DNA of 31,860 bases, taken from the NCBI GenBank assembly GCA_963643925.1, contig CAVINS010000042.1, positions 1 through 31,860 of the forward strand. Direction: 5' to 3'. Source of the DNA: Phocaeicola_A sp963643925 (GTDB lineage Bacteria > Bacteroidota > Bacteroidia > Bacteroidales > Bacteroidaceae). Both the position numbers and the translations under genes were made by a program. How positions within the stretch are numbered: the first letter of the stretch is position 1; each line of letters begins with the position of its first letter. The notes under the pieces were generated by a model that was given only the letters and a program-made list of their open reading frames with translations, was not told the DNA's origin and made no database searches. Positions 7,804 through 15,454 of the stretch are shown here, in pieces.

Positions 7804-8481
7804 TTATTCGACAATCATTTTGTAGCCGAAGCCATATACGGCCTTTATCTCCACGTTGGCGCCGGCGTCCTTCAACTTTTTGCGCAGGTTCTTGATCTGC
7901 GTGTAGATGAAGTCGAAGTTGTCCACTTGGTCTATGTGGTCTCCCCACACAGACTCGGCCAGTGTGTTCTTGTTGACCATCCGGTTGGGACGGTTCATGA
8001 AGTAGTAGAGGATGTCATACTCCTTCCGGTTGAGCTCTATCTCGCGGTCGTTGACGGCCACGACGAACGAGTCGGGCTGCATGCGTATGTTCCCCAGGCA
8101 CAGGTGCCGCTCCCCGTCGTGGTGGTTGCGCCGGATGACGCTCTTTATCCTTGCCGTCAGCTCGGCCAGATGGAAAGGTTTGGGCAGATAGTCGTCTGCG
8201 CCCAGTTCCAGTCCGCTCACCTTGTCCTCTATGGAGTCCTTGGCCGACAGGATGATGACGTTTTCGCGCTTGTGCAGCTCTTTCAGCCGCTTCAGTATCT
8301 TCAGTCCACTCCCGTCAGGCAGCATGATGTCGAGCAACACACAGTCGTAGTCGTACACCTCAATCTTCTGCAGTGCTGTGCTGCAGTCACTTGCGGTCTC
8401 TGTCACATAGCGTTCCTTCTCCAGTGAGCGCTGAACCAGTTCCCTTAACGAAGGTTCGTCTTCCACGATGAGTATCTTCAT
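7804..8481 (-). CDS. OmpR/PhoB-family response regulator (225 aa)
   Basis: The receiver domain (residues 1-120) carries the acidic pocket Glu7/Asp8, phosphoacceptor Asp51 in LLDIMLPDGSG, Ser80 at the switch position and Lys102 in LPKPF. The C-terminal winged helix (about 130-225) has the usual RKEYDILYYFMNRPNRMV and GFGYKM segments. It is the first gene of the regulator-kinase operon. Its promoter has a TTTCAGA direct repeat shared with the PepSY-like operon, so it probably controls both its own operon and that operon when phosphorylated. Start: AGGAGG lies just upstream of the ATG at 8481. Confidence 0.92.
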   Translation of the reverse strand: MKILIVEDEPSLRELVQRSLEKERYVTETASDCSTALQKIEVYDYDCVLLDIMLPDGSGLKILKRLKELHKRENVIILSAKDSIEDKVSGLELGADDYLPKPFHLAELTARIKSVIRRNHHDGERHLCLGNIRMQPDSFVVAVNDREIELNRKEYDILYYFMNRPNRMVNKNTLAESVWGDHIDQVDNFDFIYTQIKNLRKKLKDAGANVEIKAVYGFGYKMIVE

Positions 8482-8509
8482 AAGTCCTCCTATATGTGTT
8501 GTTTCTATG

Positions 8510-8544
8510 CAAAGGTGCGTCCCGTTTCTGAAATAAATCTGAAA
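8510..8544 (-). promoter_or_regulatory. TTTCAGA-repeat promoter of the regulator-kinase operon
   Basis: On the - strand TTTCAGA occurs at 8538-8544 and 8527-8533 (11-base period), and CACCTTTG lies at 8510-8517. The distance from repeat to -7 element equals that in the PepSY-like promoter (6463-6497). The placement, immediately upstream of the -7 region, fits activation by the OmpR-type regulator. Confidence 0.75.
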
Positions 8545-8586
8545 TGCCGGTCCTTTTCGTGTCGTCGTCCGTCCCAGTGCCTACGC

Positions 8587-9924
8587 TCAGATGGTGGACA
8601 GACTGTTGCCGTTTATCTTGCGGTAGAGGTCGAGGGCGAACACGTCCGTCATGCCTGAGATGTAGTCGAGCACAGCCTGCACCTTGCCGTAGAGGGTGGG
8701 CGAGAGCATGTCGTACTGCTCCGACACGCGGTCGATGAGCAGGCGCGAGTAGGTGTGGTCCGGTGCCAGCACGGCCTCTATCATCAGGTCGATGAGGCTG
8801 CTGATGACGCGGAAACCGGCCAGCTCTATGTCCAGCACGTAGCGCGAGCGGTAGATCCGTTGGAACGACACCTTGGCGCAGTGGTCGTAGGCGTCCTTCA
8901 CGGCAGGCGACATTCCCTTGATGAGCGACCCTTGGAACGTGCCATCGAGTATTGCCTCCTCGTTGTCGATGAAGGTCTGTGTGCACTCCCGGGTCAGCTG
9001 ACCGATGGCGCCCGACCGCAGGTAGGCTATCTGCTCGTTCACGTCGTGCACCATATCGCATATCTCCTGTGCGTGGGCCCGCTTCTCCTCGTCGAAGAAT
9101 CCCAGCAGCAACTGTCTCGTCTCTTCCGTGGTGAGTATCTTCAGCTTGTGCGCGTCCTCCAGGTCCATTATCTGGTAGCAGATGTCGTCCGCCGCCTCCA
9201 CCAGGTACACCAGCGGGTGGCGTGCGAACTGCAGGGGTTCCCCCTCCTTGCTGATGCGCTTGATGCCCAGTTCCTGGGCTATCTTCAGGTATCCGTCCTG
9301 GTCGCTCAGGAAGAAGCCGAACTTCCCTTTCTCCTTAGCCAGCTGCGACGAGTAGGGGTACTTCACGATGGCGGCCAGTGTGGAGTAGGTCATGGCGAAG
9401 CCTCCCTTGCGCCGGCCGTTGAACTGGTGCGTCAGCAGGCGGAAGGCGTTGGCGTTCCCTTCGAAGTGTATGAAGTCCGCCCACTCCTCATCCTTCAGCT
9501 GTGGCTTCAGCGCCAGGCCCTTCCCTTCCGAGAAGTAGGTGTCGATGGCCTTCTCGCCCGAGTGGCCGAAAGGTGGGTTGCCCAGGTCGTGCGCCAGGCA
9601 AGCGGCGGACACGATGGCTCCTATCTCCTGCAGGTAGGGACACTCCTGCTGCAGTCCGGGGTGCTTCGCGAGCAACTGCTTCGACACATCGTTGCCCAGC
9701 GAACGTCCCACGCACGACACCTCAAGGCTATGCGTAAGCCGGTTGTGGACGAAGATGCTGCCCGGCAGCGGGAACACCTGTGTCTTGTTCTGCAGTCGTC
9801 GGAACGGAGCGGAGAATATCAGCCGGTCATAGTCCCGCTGAAACTCCGTGCGGTCGTCCTTGCGCACCGCGTGCAGTTCCTCCATGCCGAACCGCTTGTT
9901 TGAGAGGAGTTCTGTCCAATTCAT
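8587..9924 (-). CDS. dgt: dGTP triphosphohydrolase
   Basis: HD-domain enzyme that cleaves dGTP to deoxyguanosine and triphosphate. Metal-binding residues are visible: His65 in NRLTHS, the His112-Asp113 pair in CLAHDLGNPPFGHSGE, and a later Asp in VEAADDICYQIMD. RRLQNKTQVFPLP before the first His is also family-typical. The length (445 aa) fits the Bacteroidetes/Thermus-type family. The start is taken at MNWTELL (9924); ATG 9930 (MIMNW) is also possible. Longer frames are excluded because the promoter element TATCTTTG lies at 9948-9955. It probably forms its own transcription unit. Confidence 0.93.
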   Translation of the reverse strand: MNWTELLSNKRFGMEELHAVRKDDRTEFQRDYDRLIFSAPFRRLQNKTQVFPLPGSIFVHNRLTHSLEVSCVGRSLGNDVSKQLLAKHPGLQQECPYLQEIGAIVSAACLAHDLGNPPFGHSGEKAIDTYFSEGKGLALKPQLKDEEWADFIHFEGNANAFRLLTHQFNGRRKGGFAMTYSTLAAIVKYPYSSQLAKEKGKFGFFLSDQDGYLKIAQELGIKRISKEGEPLQFARHPLVYLVEAADDICYQIMDLEDAHKLKILTTEETRQLLLGFFDEEKRAHAQEICDMVHDVNEQIAYLRSGAIGQLTRECTQTFIDNEEAILDGTFQGSLIKGMSPAVKDAYDHCAKVSFQRIYRSRYVLDIELAGFRVISSLIDLMIEAVLAPDHTYSRLLIDRVSEQYDMLSPTLYGKVQAVLDYISGMTDVFALDLYRKINGNSLSTI

Positions 9925-9947
9925 AATCATCAGTAGTTTTGTTGATG

Positions 9948-9955
9948 CAAAGATA
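9948..9955 (-). promoter_or_regulatory. -7 element of dgt
   Basis: TATCTTTG on the - strand, followed by CATC, about 24 bases before the start codon. It matches the Bacteroidetes TAnnTTTG element. Confidence 0.65.
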
Positions 9956-10078
9956 ATGTTATTTCCCATACGTCCAGTAAAGCTCCGCAGAACAATGTGC
10001 CGTTGTGTTTGCAACGAACCATAGTTGTTTGGCAACCGAACTGCTCTTCATTTGCCATTGAACCATTCTGAAATCTCT

Positions 10079-10162
10079 GTTCAAAGTCTTTGAACACACG
10101 TTTAATGTCTTTGAACGTCTGTTCAGAGCCTTTGAACACCTGTTCAGTGACTTTGTACAGAG
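10079..10162. repeat. Four tandem 21-bp repeats
   Basis: Units at 10079-10099, 10100-10120, 10121-10141 and 10142-10162 share GTTC...CTTTGAACAC. The first unit contains a perfect inverted repeat GTTCAAAG-T-CTTTGAAC, and the third is nearly so. On the - strand the 21-bp period would encode a heptad (units like KDFEQRF and KDIKRVF) in an 80-codon frame with a GTG start at 10172. That frame overlaps the dgt promoter and start, and there is no other sign that it is expressed. The stretch 9956-10297 otherwise holds no gene. Confidence 0.75.
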
Positions 10163-10297
10163 ATATCGTCACGGTTCGTTATGTATTCAACTGTCTTTCG
10201 ATGGTAAACGACCTGTGATTGTACGCCTTGATAATCTCCAGTAGAACTGACCCGCGCTACACTTCAATGTAGGAGTAGACAAAAGCTTACGGTGAAA

Positions 10298-10328
10298 TTT
10301 GTACTCTTCGCAAATGTGCGTATATTTG
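10298..10328 (+). promoter_or_regulatory. Consensus Bacteroidetes promoter of the Rpn-like gene
   Basis: TTTG (10298-10301), exactly 19 bases, then TATATTTG (10321-10328). This is the canonical sigma-ABfr -33/-7 arrangement. The start codon is 27 bases after the -7 element. Confidence 0.85.
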
Positions 10329-10354
10329 CAACGTAACTTCTATGAACATACAGA

Positions 10355-11269
10355 ATGGAGGACAAATCTATGGGACTGACAGACGACCGCTACATCAGTT
10401 TACTGACCGACTTTGGCTTCAAACGCATCTTTGGTACGAAGCCGAATAAGGACTTGCTCATCAACTTCCTCAACTCTCTCTTCGACGGAGCCGAGGTGAT
10501 CAGGGATGTGAAATACCTCAACAGCGAACATATGGGCGACGGCTTCACCGAACGGAAAGCCATCTTCGATGTCTACTGCGAGAACGAACGCGGCGAGAAG
10601 TTCATCGTGGAGATGCAGAACGCCTTCCAGAAATACTTCAAGGACCGCTCGCTCTTCTATGCAACCTTCCCCATACGCGAACAAGCCCCTAAGGGAACCG
10701 TATGGGACTTCCGGCTCGACCGCGTCTACACGGTGGCTATTGTCAATTTCGACCTCAACGACGATGCCTTCGACCGGCAGGACATCAATCACGACGTAGG
10801 TCTGCTCGACAAGAAGACACACCGCGTGTTCAACGACAAACTTTCCTTCAAGTACGTTGAGGTGGCAAAGTTCAATAAGACGGAGGATGAACTGGTGACG
10901 ATGTACGATAAGTGGATGTATGTCCTGAAGAATCTCTCGCGACTCGACAAACGTCCCGCAGCGCTGAAGGAGAAAATCTTCACCCACCTCTTCGAGGAGG
11001 CTGAGATAGCTCGCTTCACCAAAATCGAACGCCGTGAGTACGAAGATAGTGTGAAAGTGTACCGCGACTTAAAGAACTCCCTAGATACCGCTCTGGAGCA
11101 AGGCATAGAACAAGGCCTGGAGCAAGGACGTGCCGAAGGACTGGCCGAAGGACAAGTGAAGGAAAGACTCAATATCGCTCGAAAGATGATAGAAATGGGA
11201 ATGGATGCTCAGCAGATTGCCTCCGCCACTGGGTTGGCCGAGAAGGAAGTCCGTGGCTTGATGGATTAG
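10355..11269 (+). CDS. Rpn family / PD-(D/E)XK nuclease transposase-like protein (304 aa)
   Basis: Matches the Rpn (recombination-promoting nuclease; PD-(D/E)XK 'transposase') family. The opening phrase LLTDFGFKRIFGT (residues 16-28) is diagnostic. The core has Asp72 in AIFDVYC and Glu86-x-Gln88 in IVEMQ, the expected D...ExQ/K active-site pattern. The C-terminal part has repeated EQG/AEG units (about residues 248-268: EQGIEQGLEQGRAEG), then a helix-turn-helix-like tail with ARKMIEMGMDAQQIASATGL. Members occur in many copies in Bacteroides genomes. Some promote RecA-independent recombination, and phage defence has been proposed for others. It stands alone behind a strong promoter. The start at 10355 is the first ATG after the promoter; 10370 is an alternative. 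Confidence 0.88.
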   Translation: MEDKSMGLTDDRYISLLTDFGFKRIFGTKPNKDLLINFLNSLFDGAEVIRDVKYLNSEHMGDGFTERKAIFDVYCENERGEKFIVEMQNAFQKYFKDRSLFYATFPIREQAPKGTVWDFRLDRVYTVAIVNFDLNDDAFDRQDINHDVGLLDKKTHRVFNDKLSFKYVEVAKFNKTEDELVTMYDKWMYVLKNLSRLDKRPAALKEKIFTHLFEEAEIARFTKIERREYEDSVKVYRDLKNSLDTALEQGIEQGLEQGRAEGLAEGQVKERLNIARKMIEMGMDAQQIASATGLAEKEVRGLMD

Positions 11270-11667
11270 CAGTTTAGCGTTAGTCCGCTTAGCGAGTCGG
11301 TGAAGTCAAGTGATTAGTGTGGTTGTGTGCTGACCCATGAGGCGGTTATAAGGTGGAAATATTATAAAGTAGAAATATAATCTGTCTTGCGAAGGCTTGC
11401 GCGGACCGATTGGTCTTAGATACCAACTGCTTAATTCAGATTGTTTCTCCTCGAAGTTTACCTTCAACACTGCTTCGCGATAGCGGGCCTGTAGACCCAC
11501 GCGACAATATTGAACGATATACCAAAGGATTTGAAACATCGGGAAGTGGCGACTTCTTGATGTATCGACTACTTTTGTGCCCAGATGTAAACCATGACGA
11601 GGCTGTGGACTTGAATGACCGTGGGAGGACACCGGCCTCTGTTGTATAACCCTTAATCCAAACAATA
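11270..11667. other. Intergenic stretch with possible gene remnants
   Basis: No intact gene. An open frame at 11410-11649 begins with LVLDTNCLIQIVSPRS, which resembles the start of PIN-domain toxins. Later it contains DVNHDEAVDLND, which resembles a calcium-binding dockerin/EF-hand loop. Neither domain is complete and no start codon other than TTG is available. The stretch may be decayed coding DNA from one or more genes. Confidence 0.4.
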
Positions 11668-11931
11668 ATGAACGGAAAACTATTATGGGCCTCATTGCTG
11701 ATGGCAATGCTACCGGCAATGGGCATGGCACAAAAAGCGACTGTCAATGTGGACGTGAATCCCCCGACTCATGCCATGTTCTGCTACTCGATGTTCGTAT
11801 CGCCCCAGGGCTGGTCGGCTGTGACGAAGGCCGTCAGCACCACCCTCAATCTAAACCGGGCTGATGACCTGGCAGCCCACTCGCTGACGGTACTAAGGAT
11901 TCACATAAATAGAGACGACTATGGTGAATAA
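11668..11931 (+). CDS. Small secreted protein, possibly truncated (87 aa)
   Basis: A good signal peptide (MNGKLLWASLLMAMLPAMGMA, then QKATV) precedes only about 65 mature residues. A short strand-rich part (ATVNVDVNPPTHAMFCYSMFV) is followed by a polar tail. No family is recognised. The stop codon overlaps the start of the next gene by 11 bases (ATGGTGAATAA), implying translational coupling with the following secreted protein and GH43 gene. It may be the front half of a larger protein cut by a frameshift, or a genuine small exported protein. Confidence 0.5.
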   Translation: MNGKLLWASLLMAMLPAMGMAQKATVNVDVNPPTHAMFCYSMFVSPQGWSAVTKAVSTTLNLNRADDLAAHSLTVLRIHINRDDYGE

Positions 11932-12631
11932 CAGATTTACTAAAAGCGTAGCAGGGCTGTTGTGCCTCTGCGGATGCCTTCTGGTGCATACCTCTGTGGA
12001 TGCCCAGGGCCGGAAGCTTCCAGAGGCCATCAATCCCTATTTCACCGCTGCCGGCGAGCAACCGGTGAGGCCGGATGGGGATGGCTTCATTCAACGATGG
12101 CTGTTGCTGGAACCCATCTCCATGCCCATCAAAGGCAACACGGTGTTTACCGACTCCTATCTCAAAGAGAAGTTCAATGCACCATACTTCACCGGGCAAC
12201 AAGACGCATTGCCCAAGGATGGCGCTACTGTGAAGGTGGGCAAGGAGAAGCTGAGATGGCATGCGTTGGACAGCAAACTCTATAATGTGAAGCTCTTCCG
12301 CTTTGCAACCTCGCTGGACAAGACTCGCTACGGCGTGCTCTTCTGGGCGGTCACCATTATCGACAGTCCCGAGGAACTGGCGGACGTACGTTTGTCCGTC
12401 GGCTCGAACAGCGCGTCCATGTGGTGGCTCAATGGTGAGGAGGTTGTGATGCTGGAGGGCGACCGCCGCATGGTCCGCGACGATGTGGTGTCGAGGAAGC
12501 TCACACTGAAGAAGGGCCGCAACGTCCTGCGTGGAGCGGTCATCAATGGCCCCGGTATGAGCGATTTTTGTATCAGATTCATTGACGGACAGGGCAACCC
12601 AGTCCGCAACATATCCATTCATGTAAAGTAA
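11921..12631 (+). CDS. Secreted beta-sandwich protein of a carbohydrate locus (236 aa)
   Basis: The N-terminus is an export signal (about residues 1-29, ending SVDAQG). The C-terminal half reads like a jelly-roll module found attached to secreted Bacteroides carbohydrate enzymes. It has DVRLSVGSNSASMWWLNGEEVV, then a KKGRNVLRGAVINGPG turn and a closing strand CIRFID. The W-x-LNG-x-x-V phrase is characteristic of this type of sugar-associated domain. No catalytic motif is visible. It overlaps the upstream small gene by 11 bases and ends 7 bases before the GH43 gene, so the three form an operon. A role in binding or positioning the GH43 substrate is inference. Confidence 0.65.
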   Translation: MVNNRFTKSVAGLLCLCGCLLVHTSVDAQGRKLPEAINPYFTAAGEQPVRPDGDGFIQRWLLLEPISMPIKGNTVFTDSYLKEKFNAPYFTGQQDALPKDGATVKVGKEKLRWHALDSKLYNVKLFRFATSLDKTRYGVLFWAVTIIDSPEELADVRLSVGSNSASMWWLNGEEVVMLEGDRRMVRDDVVSRKLTLKKGRNVLRGAVINGPGMSDFCIRFIDGQGNPVRNISIHVK

Positions 12632-12638
12632 AAACGAG

Positions 12639-14087
12639 ATGAAGTATACCTTATTATATACAAGCGCCCTGAGCGCTTTGCTCTCCGCCCTGCCTCATGA
12701 GGCGAAAGCACAGGTGGGTGAGCCTTTCATCCACGACCCCTCCACCATTGCCGAATGCGATGGCAAATACTATACCTTTGGAACCGGCGAGGGTGGACTT
12801 TGGTCTGCCGACGGGTGGACTTGGCAGGGCGGTGCCGTGCGCCCCGGCCGTGGCGCTGCCCCCGATGTGTTGAAGATAGGCGACCGCTATCTGGTGGCCT
12901 ATAGCGCTACGGGTGGCGGATTGGGCGGCGGTCACAAAGGCGAGGTGCTGACCATGTGGAACAAGACACTCGACCCCAACTCGCCCGACTTCAAATATAC
13001 CGATCCCGTAGTGGTGGCCTCTTCGTTGGATGACGAGGATTGCGATGCCATCGATGCCGGTCTCTTGCTCGACCCGACGACGGGTCGGCTTTGGCTGAGC
13101 TACGGCACCTATTTCGGCTTCATCCGCCTGGTGGAGCTCGACCCGACGACCGGCGAGCGGATGCCTGGCAATGAACCTGTCAACATAGCCATCGACTGCG
13201 AGGCCACCGACTTGATCTATCGCAATGGCTGGTATTACCTCCTGGGTACCCACGGCACGTGTTGCGACGGGCCTAACTCCACCTACAACATCGTAGTGGG
13301 CCGTTCCCGCCAGGTGACTGGTCCGTACCTCGACAATGTGGGCCGGGACATGCTGCAGGGAGGAGGCAAGATGGTGATTGCCGCCAACAATCTGAAGACC
13401 GGTCCCGGACATTTCGGACGTTTCATCGAGGAGGATGGCGTGGAGAAGATGTCTTTCCATTATGAGTCGGACTTCCGCCAAGGTGGAAGGAGTGTGCTGG
13501 CTATTCGTCCTTTGCTTTGGAGAAACGACTGGCCCGTGGCGGGTGACGAGTTCCATGAAGGTACCTACGAGATAGAGTCGGAGCGCAGAGGCTATGCCTT
13601 GGAGTTGGCCGTGGACTTCGTTCGGCTGGAGCGTGACATCGAACCCTTCTGGAGAAAGCCGGCTGTGCCTTTGAAAGCTATTGCCCCTCAATCCCTTGAA
13701 GAGGTGGAAGGCGGTTGGCCCGAGGGTGAGGTGATGGTGCGGATGAACGATTACATGTTCCGTCCCCATCAGAAGTGGACCATCACGCCTGCAGGCAAGG
13801 ATGGATCTCTTGGTGGCCCCTATTACAAAATATGTATAGCCGGCACGACACGGTGTCTTACGGCTACAGCACAGTGTGATGTCATAGCCAAGCCGGACTT
13901 CACGGGAGAGGATGCTCAACTGTGGCGCATAGACCAGCTCACGGATGGAACTTATCGCATCATGCCCAAGGCGGTGCCGGGCACCGGTGAAAAATTGGCT
14001 TTGGTGTCACTGGGCGATTGTTCCCCGGGCTTAGCCCCGTTCGGCTTCAACAGCGACAACTCGAAGTGGAACTTTAGACAGCATTGA
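12639..14087 (+). CDS. Glycoside hydrolase family 43 enzyme with C-terminal ricin-like domain (482 aa)
   Basis: A signal peptide (about residues 1-24) precedes a five-bladed beta-propeller of the GH43 arabinanase/arabinofuranosidase/xylosidase family. The three acidic catalytic residues are apparent: Asp33 in HDPS (general base), Asp139 in DAIDAGLLLD (pKa modulator) and Glu188 in CEATDLIYR (general acid). GPGH near residue 258 is the ligand-site His seen in arabinanase-like members. The final ~110 residues contain AQLWRID and SKWNFR, QxW-type phrases of a ricin/beta-trefoil carbohydrate-binding module. The likely substrate is an arabinan or arabinoxylan fragment, but family assignment alone does not fix it. 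It is last in a three-gene secreted operon with no SusC/SusD pair in the window. Confidence 0.88.
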   Translation: MKYTLLYTSALSALLSALPHEAKAQVGEPFIHDPSTIAECDGKYYTFGTGEGGLWSADGWTWQGGAVRPGRGAAPDVLKIGDRYLVAYSATGGGLGGGHKGEVLTMWNKTLDPNSPDFKYTDPVVVASSLDDEDCDAIDAGLLLDPTTGRLWLSYGTYFGFIRLVELDPTTGERMPGNEPVNIAIDCEATDLIYRNGWYYLLGTHGTCCDGPNSTYNIVVGRSRQVTGPYLDNVGRDMLQGGGKMVIAANNLKTGPGHFGRFIEEDGVEKMSFHYESDFRQGGRSVLAIRPLLWRNDWPVAGDEFHEGTYEIESERRGYALELAVDFVRLERDIEPFWRKPAVPLKAIAPQSLEEVEGGWPEGEVMVRMNDYMFRPHQKWTITPAGKDGSLGGPYYKICIAGTTRCLTATAQCDVIAKPDFTGEDAQLWRIDQLTDGTYRIMPKAVPGTGEKLALVSLGDCSPGLAPFGFNSDNSKWNFRQH

Positions 14088-14175
14088 CGGACGCTCTGCC
14101 CGTCACTCCAGCGAGTCGTTGGTGACAGAGTGCCTTCATTGGGGCCTTTGTCCTGCAGGGGGGGCTGATGTATAA

Positions 14176-14215
14176 GCGGGTCAGTGGAGACAGGTGTCTG
14201 TCCTCACTGACCCGC
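14176..14215. terminator. Bidirectional hairpin between GH43 and porin genes
   Basis: GCGGGTCAGTG (14176-14186) pairs with CACTGACCCGC (14205-14215), and the stem extends inward with one bulge (GAGACAG/CTGTCCTC). The genes on both sides converge on it. The flanks have only short T-runs, so it is a likely but not textbook terminator. Confidence 0.7.
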
Positions 14216-14233
14216 ACTATATTGTTGTCCTGC

Positions 14234-15286
14234 CTAGAACCGTATCTGCATCTGTGTGAGCAGGGCGTGTTGCTTCTCCTTGCCGGGCTGCTTTGTGAGG
14301 CTGTAGCTTAGTTGCAGACGGCACTTGGGGTAGAACCAATACTGTAGGCCGGTGGTGTAGCGGTCGGTGCGACCGGACCAGATGTCCAGGTGGTCGTAGG
14401 AGACTATCCAGTCGAGGTGTTTCACGACGTTGTTCGCTGTACCGGTGGCATAGAACCCGTTGCTGTCGGTGTGGCCGTCCTTGCCTATCATATACTCAGA
14501 TCGGATGGCCAGTGGTTTGCTCTTGAGCTCTGCACCCAGGGCATAGCGGTCGCGGCGGAAGTTGCCGTTGCCCTTCAGCCCCTCGATGTCGGCCACGTCG
14601 CTCACTGTCACTCCGCCCTCGTTGCGCACGGCGATGTTGCCCGTGCCCTTCAGTGCCGAGCCGCTGACGGTAAGCCCCTTCCACGGATGCCAGCTCAGCC
14701 GTGCCACGAAGTCCTTCTGCTGATTGTTGTCCGAGTTGTTGCGTCCGGCGCCGTTCATCACCGCCAGGTCGTAACTCAACGTCCCTTTAATCAGGTCGCC
14801 ATAGACGGTCAGTCCGATGTCGCGGCCGGTGCAGCCTTTCATCATCAGTCCGCTGCCGCCACGTATCATGTAATCGGTAGCCAGCGAAGTGCAGCTGATG
14901 AGTTCGTGTAGCGAGGACGACATGGGGTTCTCTATGGAGAACGGTGTCTTGAACTGTCCCATCTTCACGTTGATGAGGCTGCTGATGCGGTAGCTGAACC
15001 ACAGCTCCAGCAGCGTGGTCGACCGGAAGTTGTACACCGCGTGGGCCCGCAGGCGGTCGTTCACCTGCGCATCGGCAATCAGTATGACCCGCGCGATGCG
15101 GAACTGGTTGCTCTCGTTCTTGCCGCTGTAGTAGTCGTACCCTGCCTGTGCATATCCGCTCAGCTTGATACGTTGGGCGATGGTGTTGATGATTTCGCCC
15201 ACGTTGGGTGCGTCCGGTTCCCCGGCCCGCAAGTTCTGCGCACAGCATAGCAGCGCACAGCATGTAATCAGTAACAGTCTTTTCAT
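14234..15286 (-). CDS. OprO/OprP-like phosphate-selective porin (350 aa)
   Basis: Outer-membrane porin of the Porin_O_P family. A signal peptide (MKRLLLITCCALLCCAQNLRA) is followed by IKLSGYAQAGYDYYSG and RIARVILIADAQVNDRLRAHAVYN, characteristic early strands. VKMGQFKTPFSIENPMS is the family's most recognisable phrase. TTGLQYWFYPKCRLQLSYS and the terminal QIRF form the last strands. The start at 15286 is chosen because AGGAAAGG sits just upstream and the -7 element at 15307-15314 excludes the longer frame. No phosphate genes adjoin it, although an alkaline phosphatase lies about 15 kb away. Substrate specificity is not certain. Confidence 0.85.
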   Translation of the reverse strand: MKRLLLITCCALLCCAQNLRAGEPDAPNVGEIINTIAQRIKLSGYAQAGYDYYSGKNESNQFRIARVILIADAQVNDRLRAHAVYNFRSTTLLELWFSYRISSLINVKMGQFKTPFSIENPMSSSLHELISCTSLATDYMIRGGSGLMMKGCTGRDIGLTVYGDLIKGTLSYDLAVMNGAGRNNSDNNQQKDFVARLSWHPWKGLTVSGSALKGTGNIAVRNEGGVTVSDVADIEGLKGNGNFRRDRYALGAELKSKPLAIRSEYMIGKDGHTDSNGFYATGTANNVVKHLDWIVSYDHLDIWSGRTDRYTTGLQYWFYPKCRLQLSYSLTKQPGKEKQHALLTQMQIRF

Positions 15287-15306
15287 AACCTTTCCTATTG
15301 AGAGCG

Positions 15307-15314
15307 CAAAGATA
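15307..15314 (-). promoter_or_regulatory. -7 element of the porin gene
   Basis: TATCTTTG on the - strand, followed by CGC, about 20 bases before the porin start codon. Confidence 0.65.
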
Positions 15315-15426
15315 AACAATAATCTGGAGCAATGGACGGGTGAAACCGAAAAGACATATGAATGTAATGTTGCACGTGAGTCATTAAAATAGCCTAATTC
15401 TTACGGCATATCTTTACGAAAATGCT

Positions 15427-15434
15427 TACTTTCG
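15427..15434 (+). promoter_or_regulatory. Probable -7 element of the dut operon
   Basis: TACTTTCG, one base from TAnnTTTG, lies 20 bases before the ATG at 15455. The first possible ATG (15422) precedes it and is therefore unlikely to be used. Confidence 0.5.
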
Positions 15435-15454
15435 CCACATCTATGCGTAAGTAT

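Noticed and set aside
7787..7948. N-terminal extension of the sensor kinase
   Set aside because: The added residues overlap the regulator gene and have no membrane or domain character. The signal-anchor at 7786 marks the natural start.
9930..10172. 80-codon - strand frame with heptad-like units
   Set aside because: It needs a GTG start directly after an in-frame stop and runs across the dgt promoter and start. Kept only as a repeat feature.
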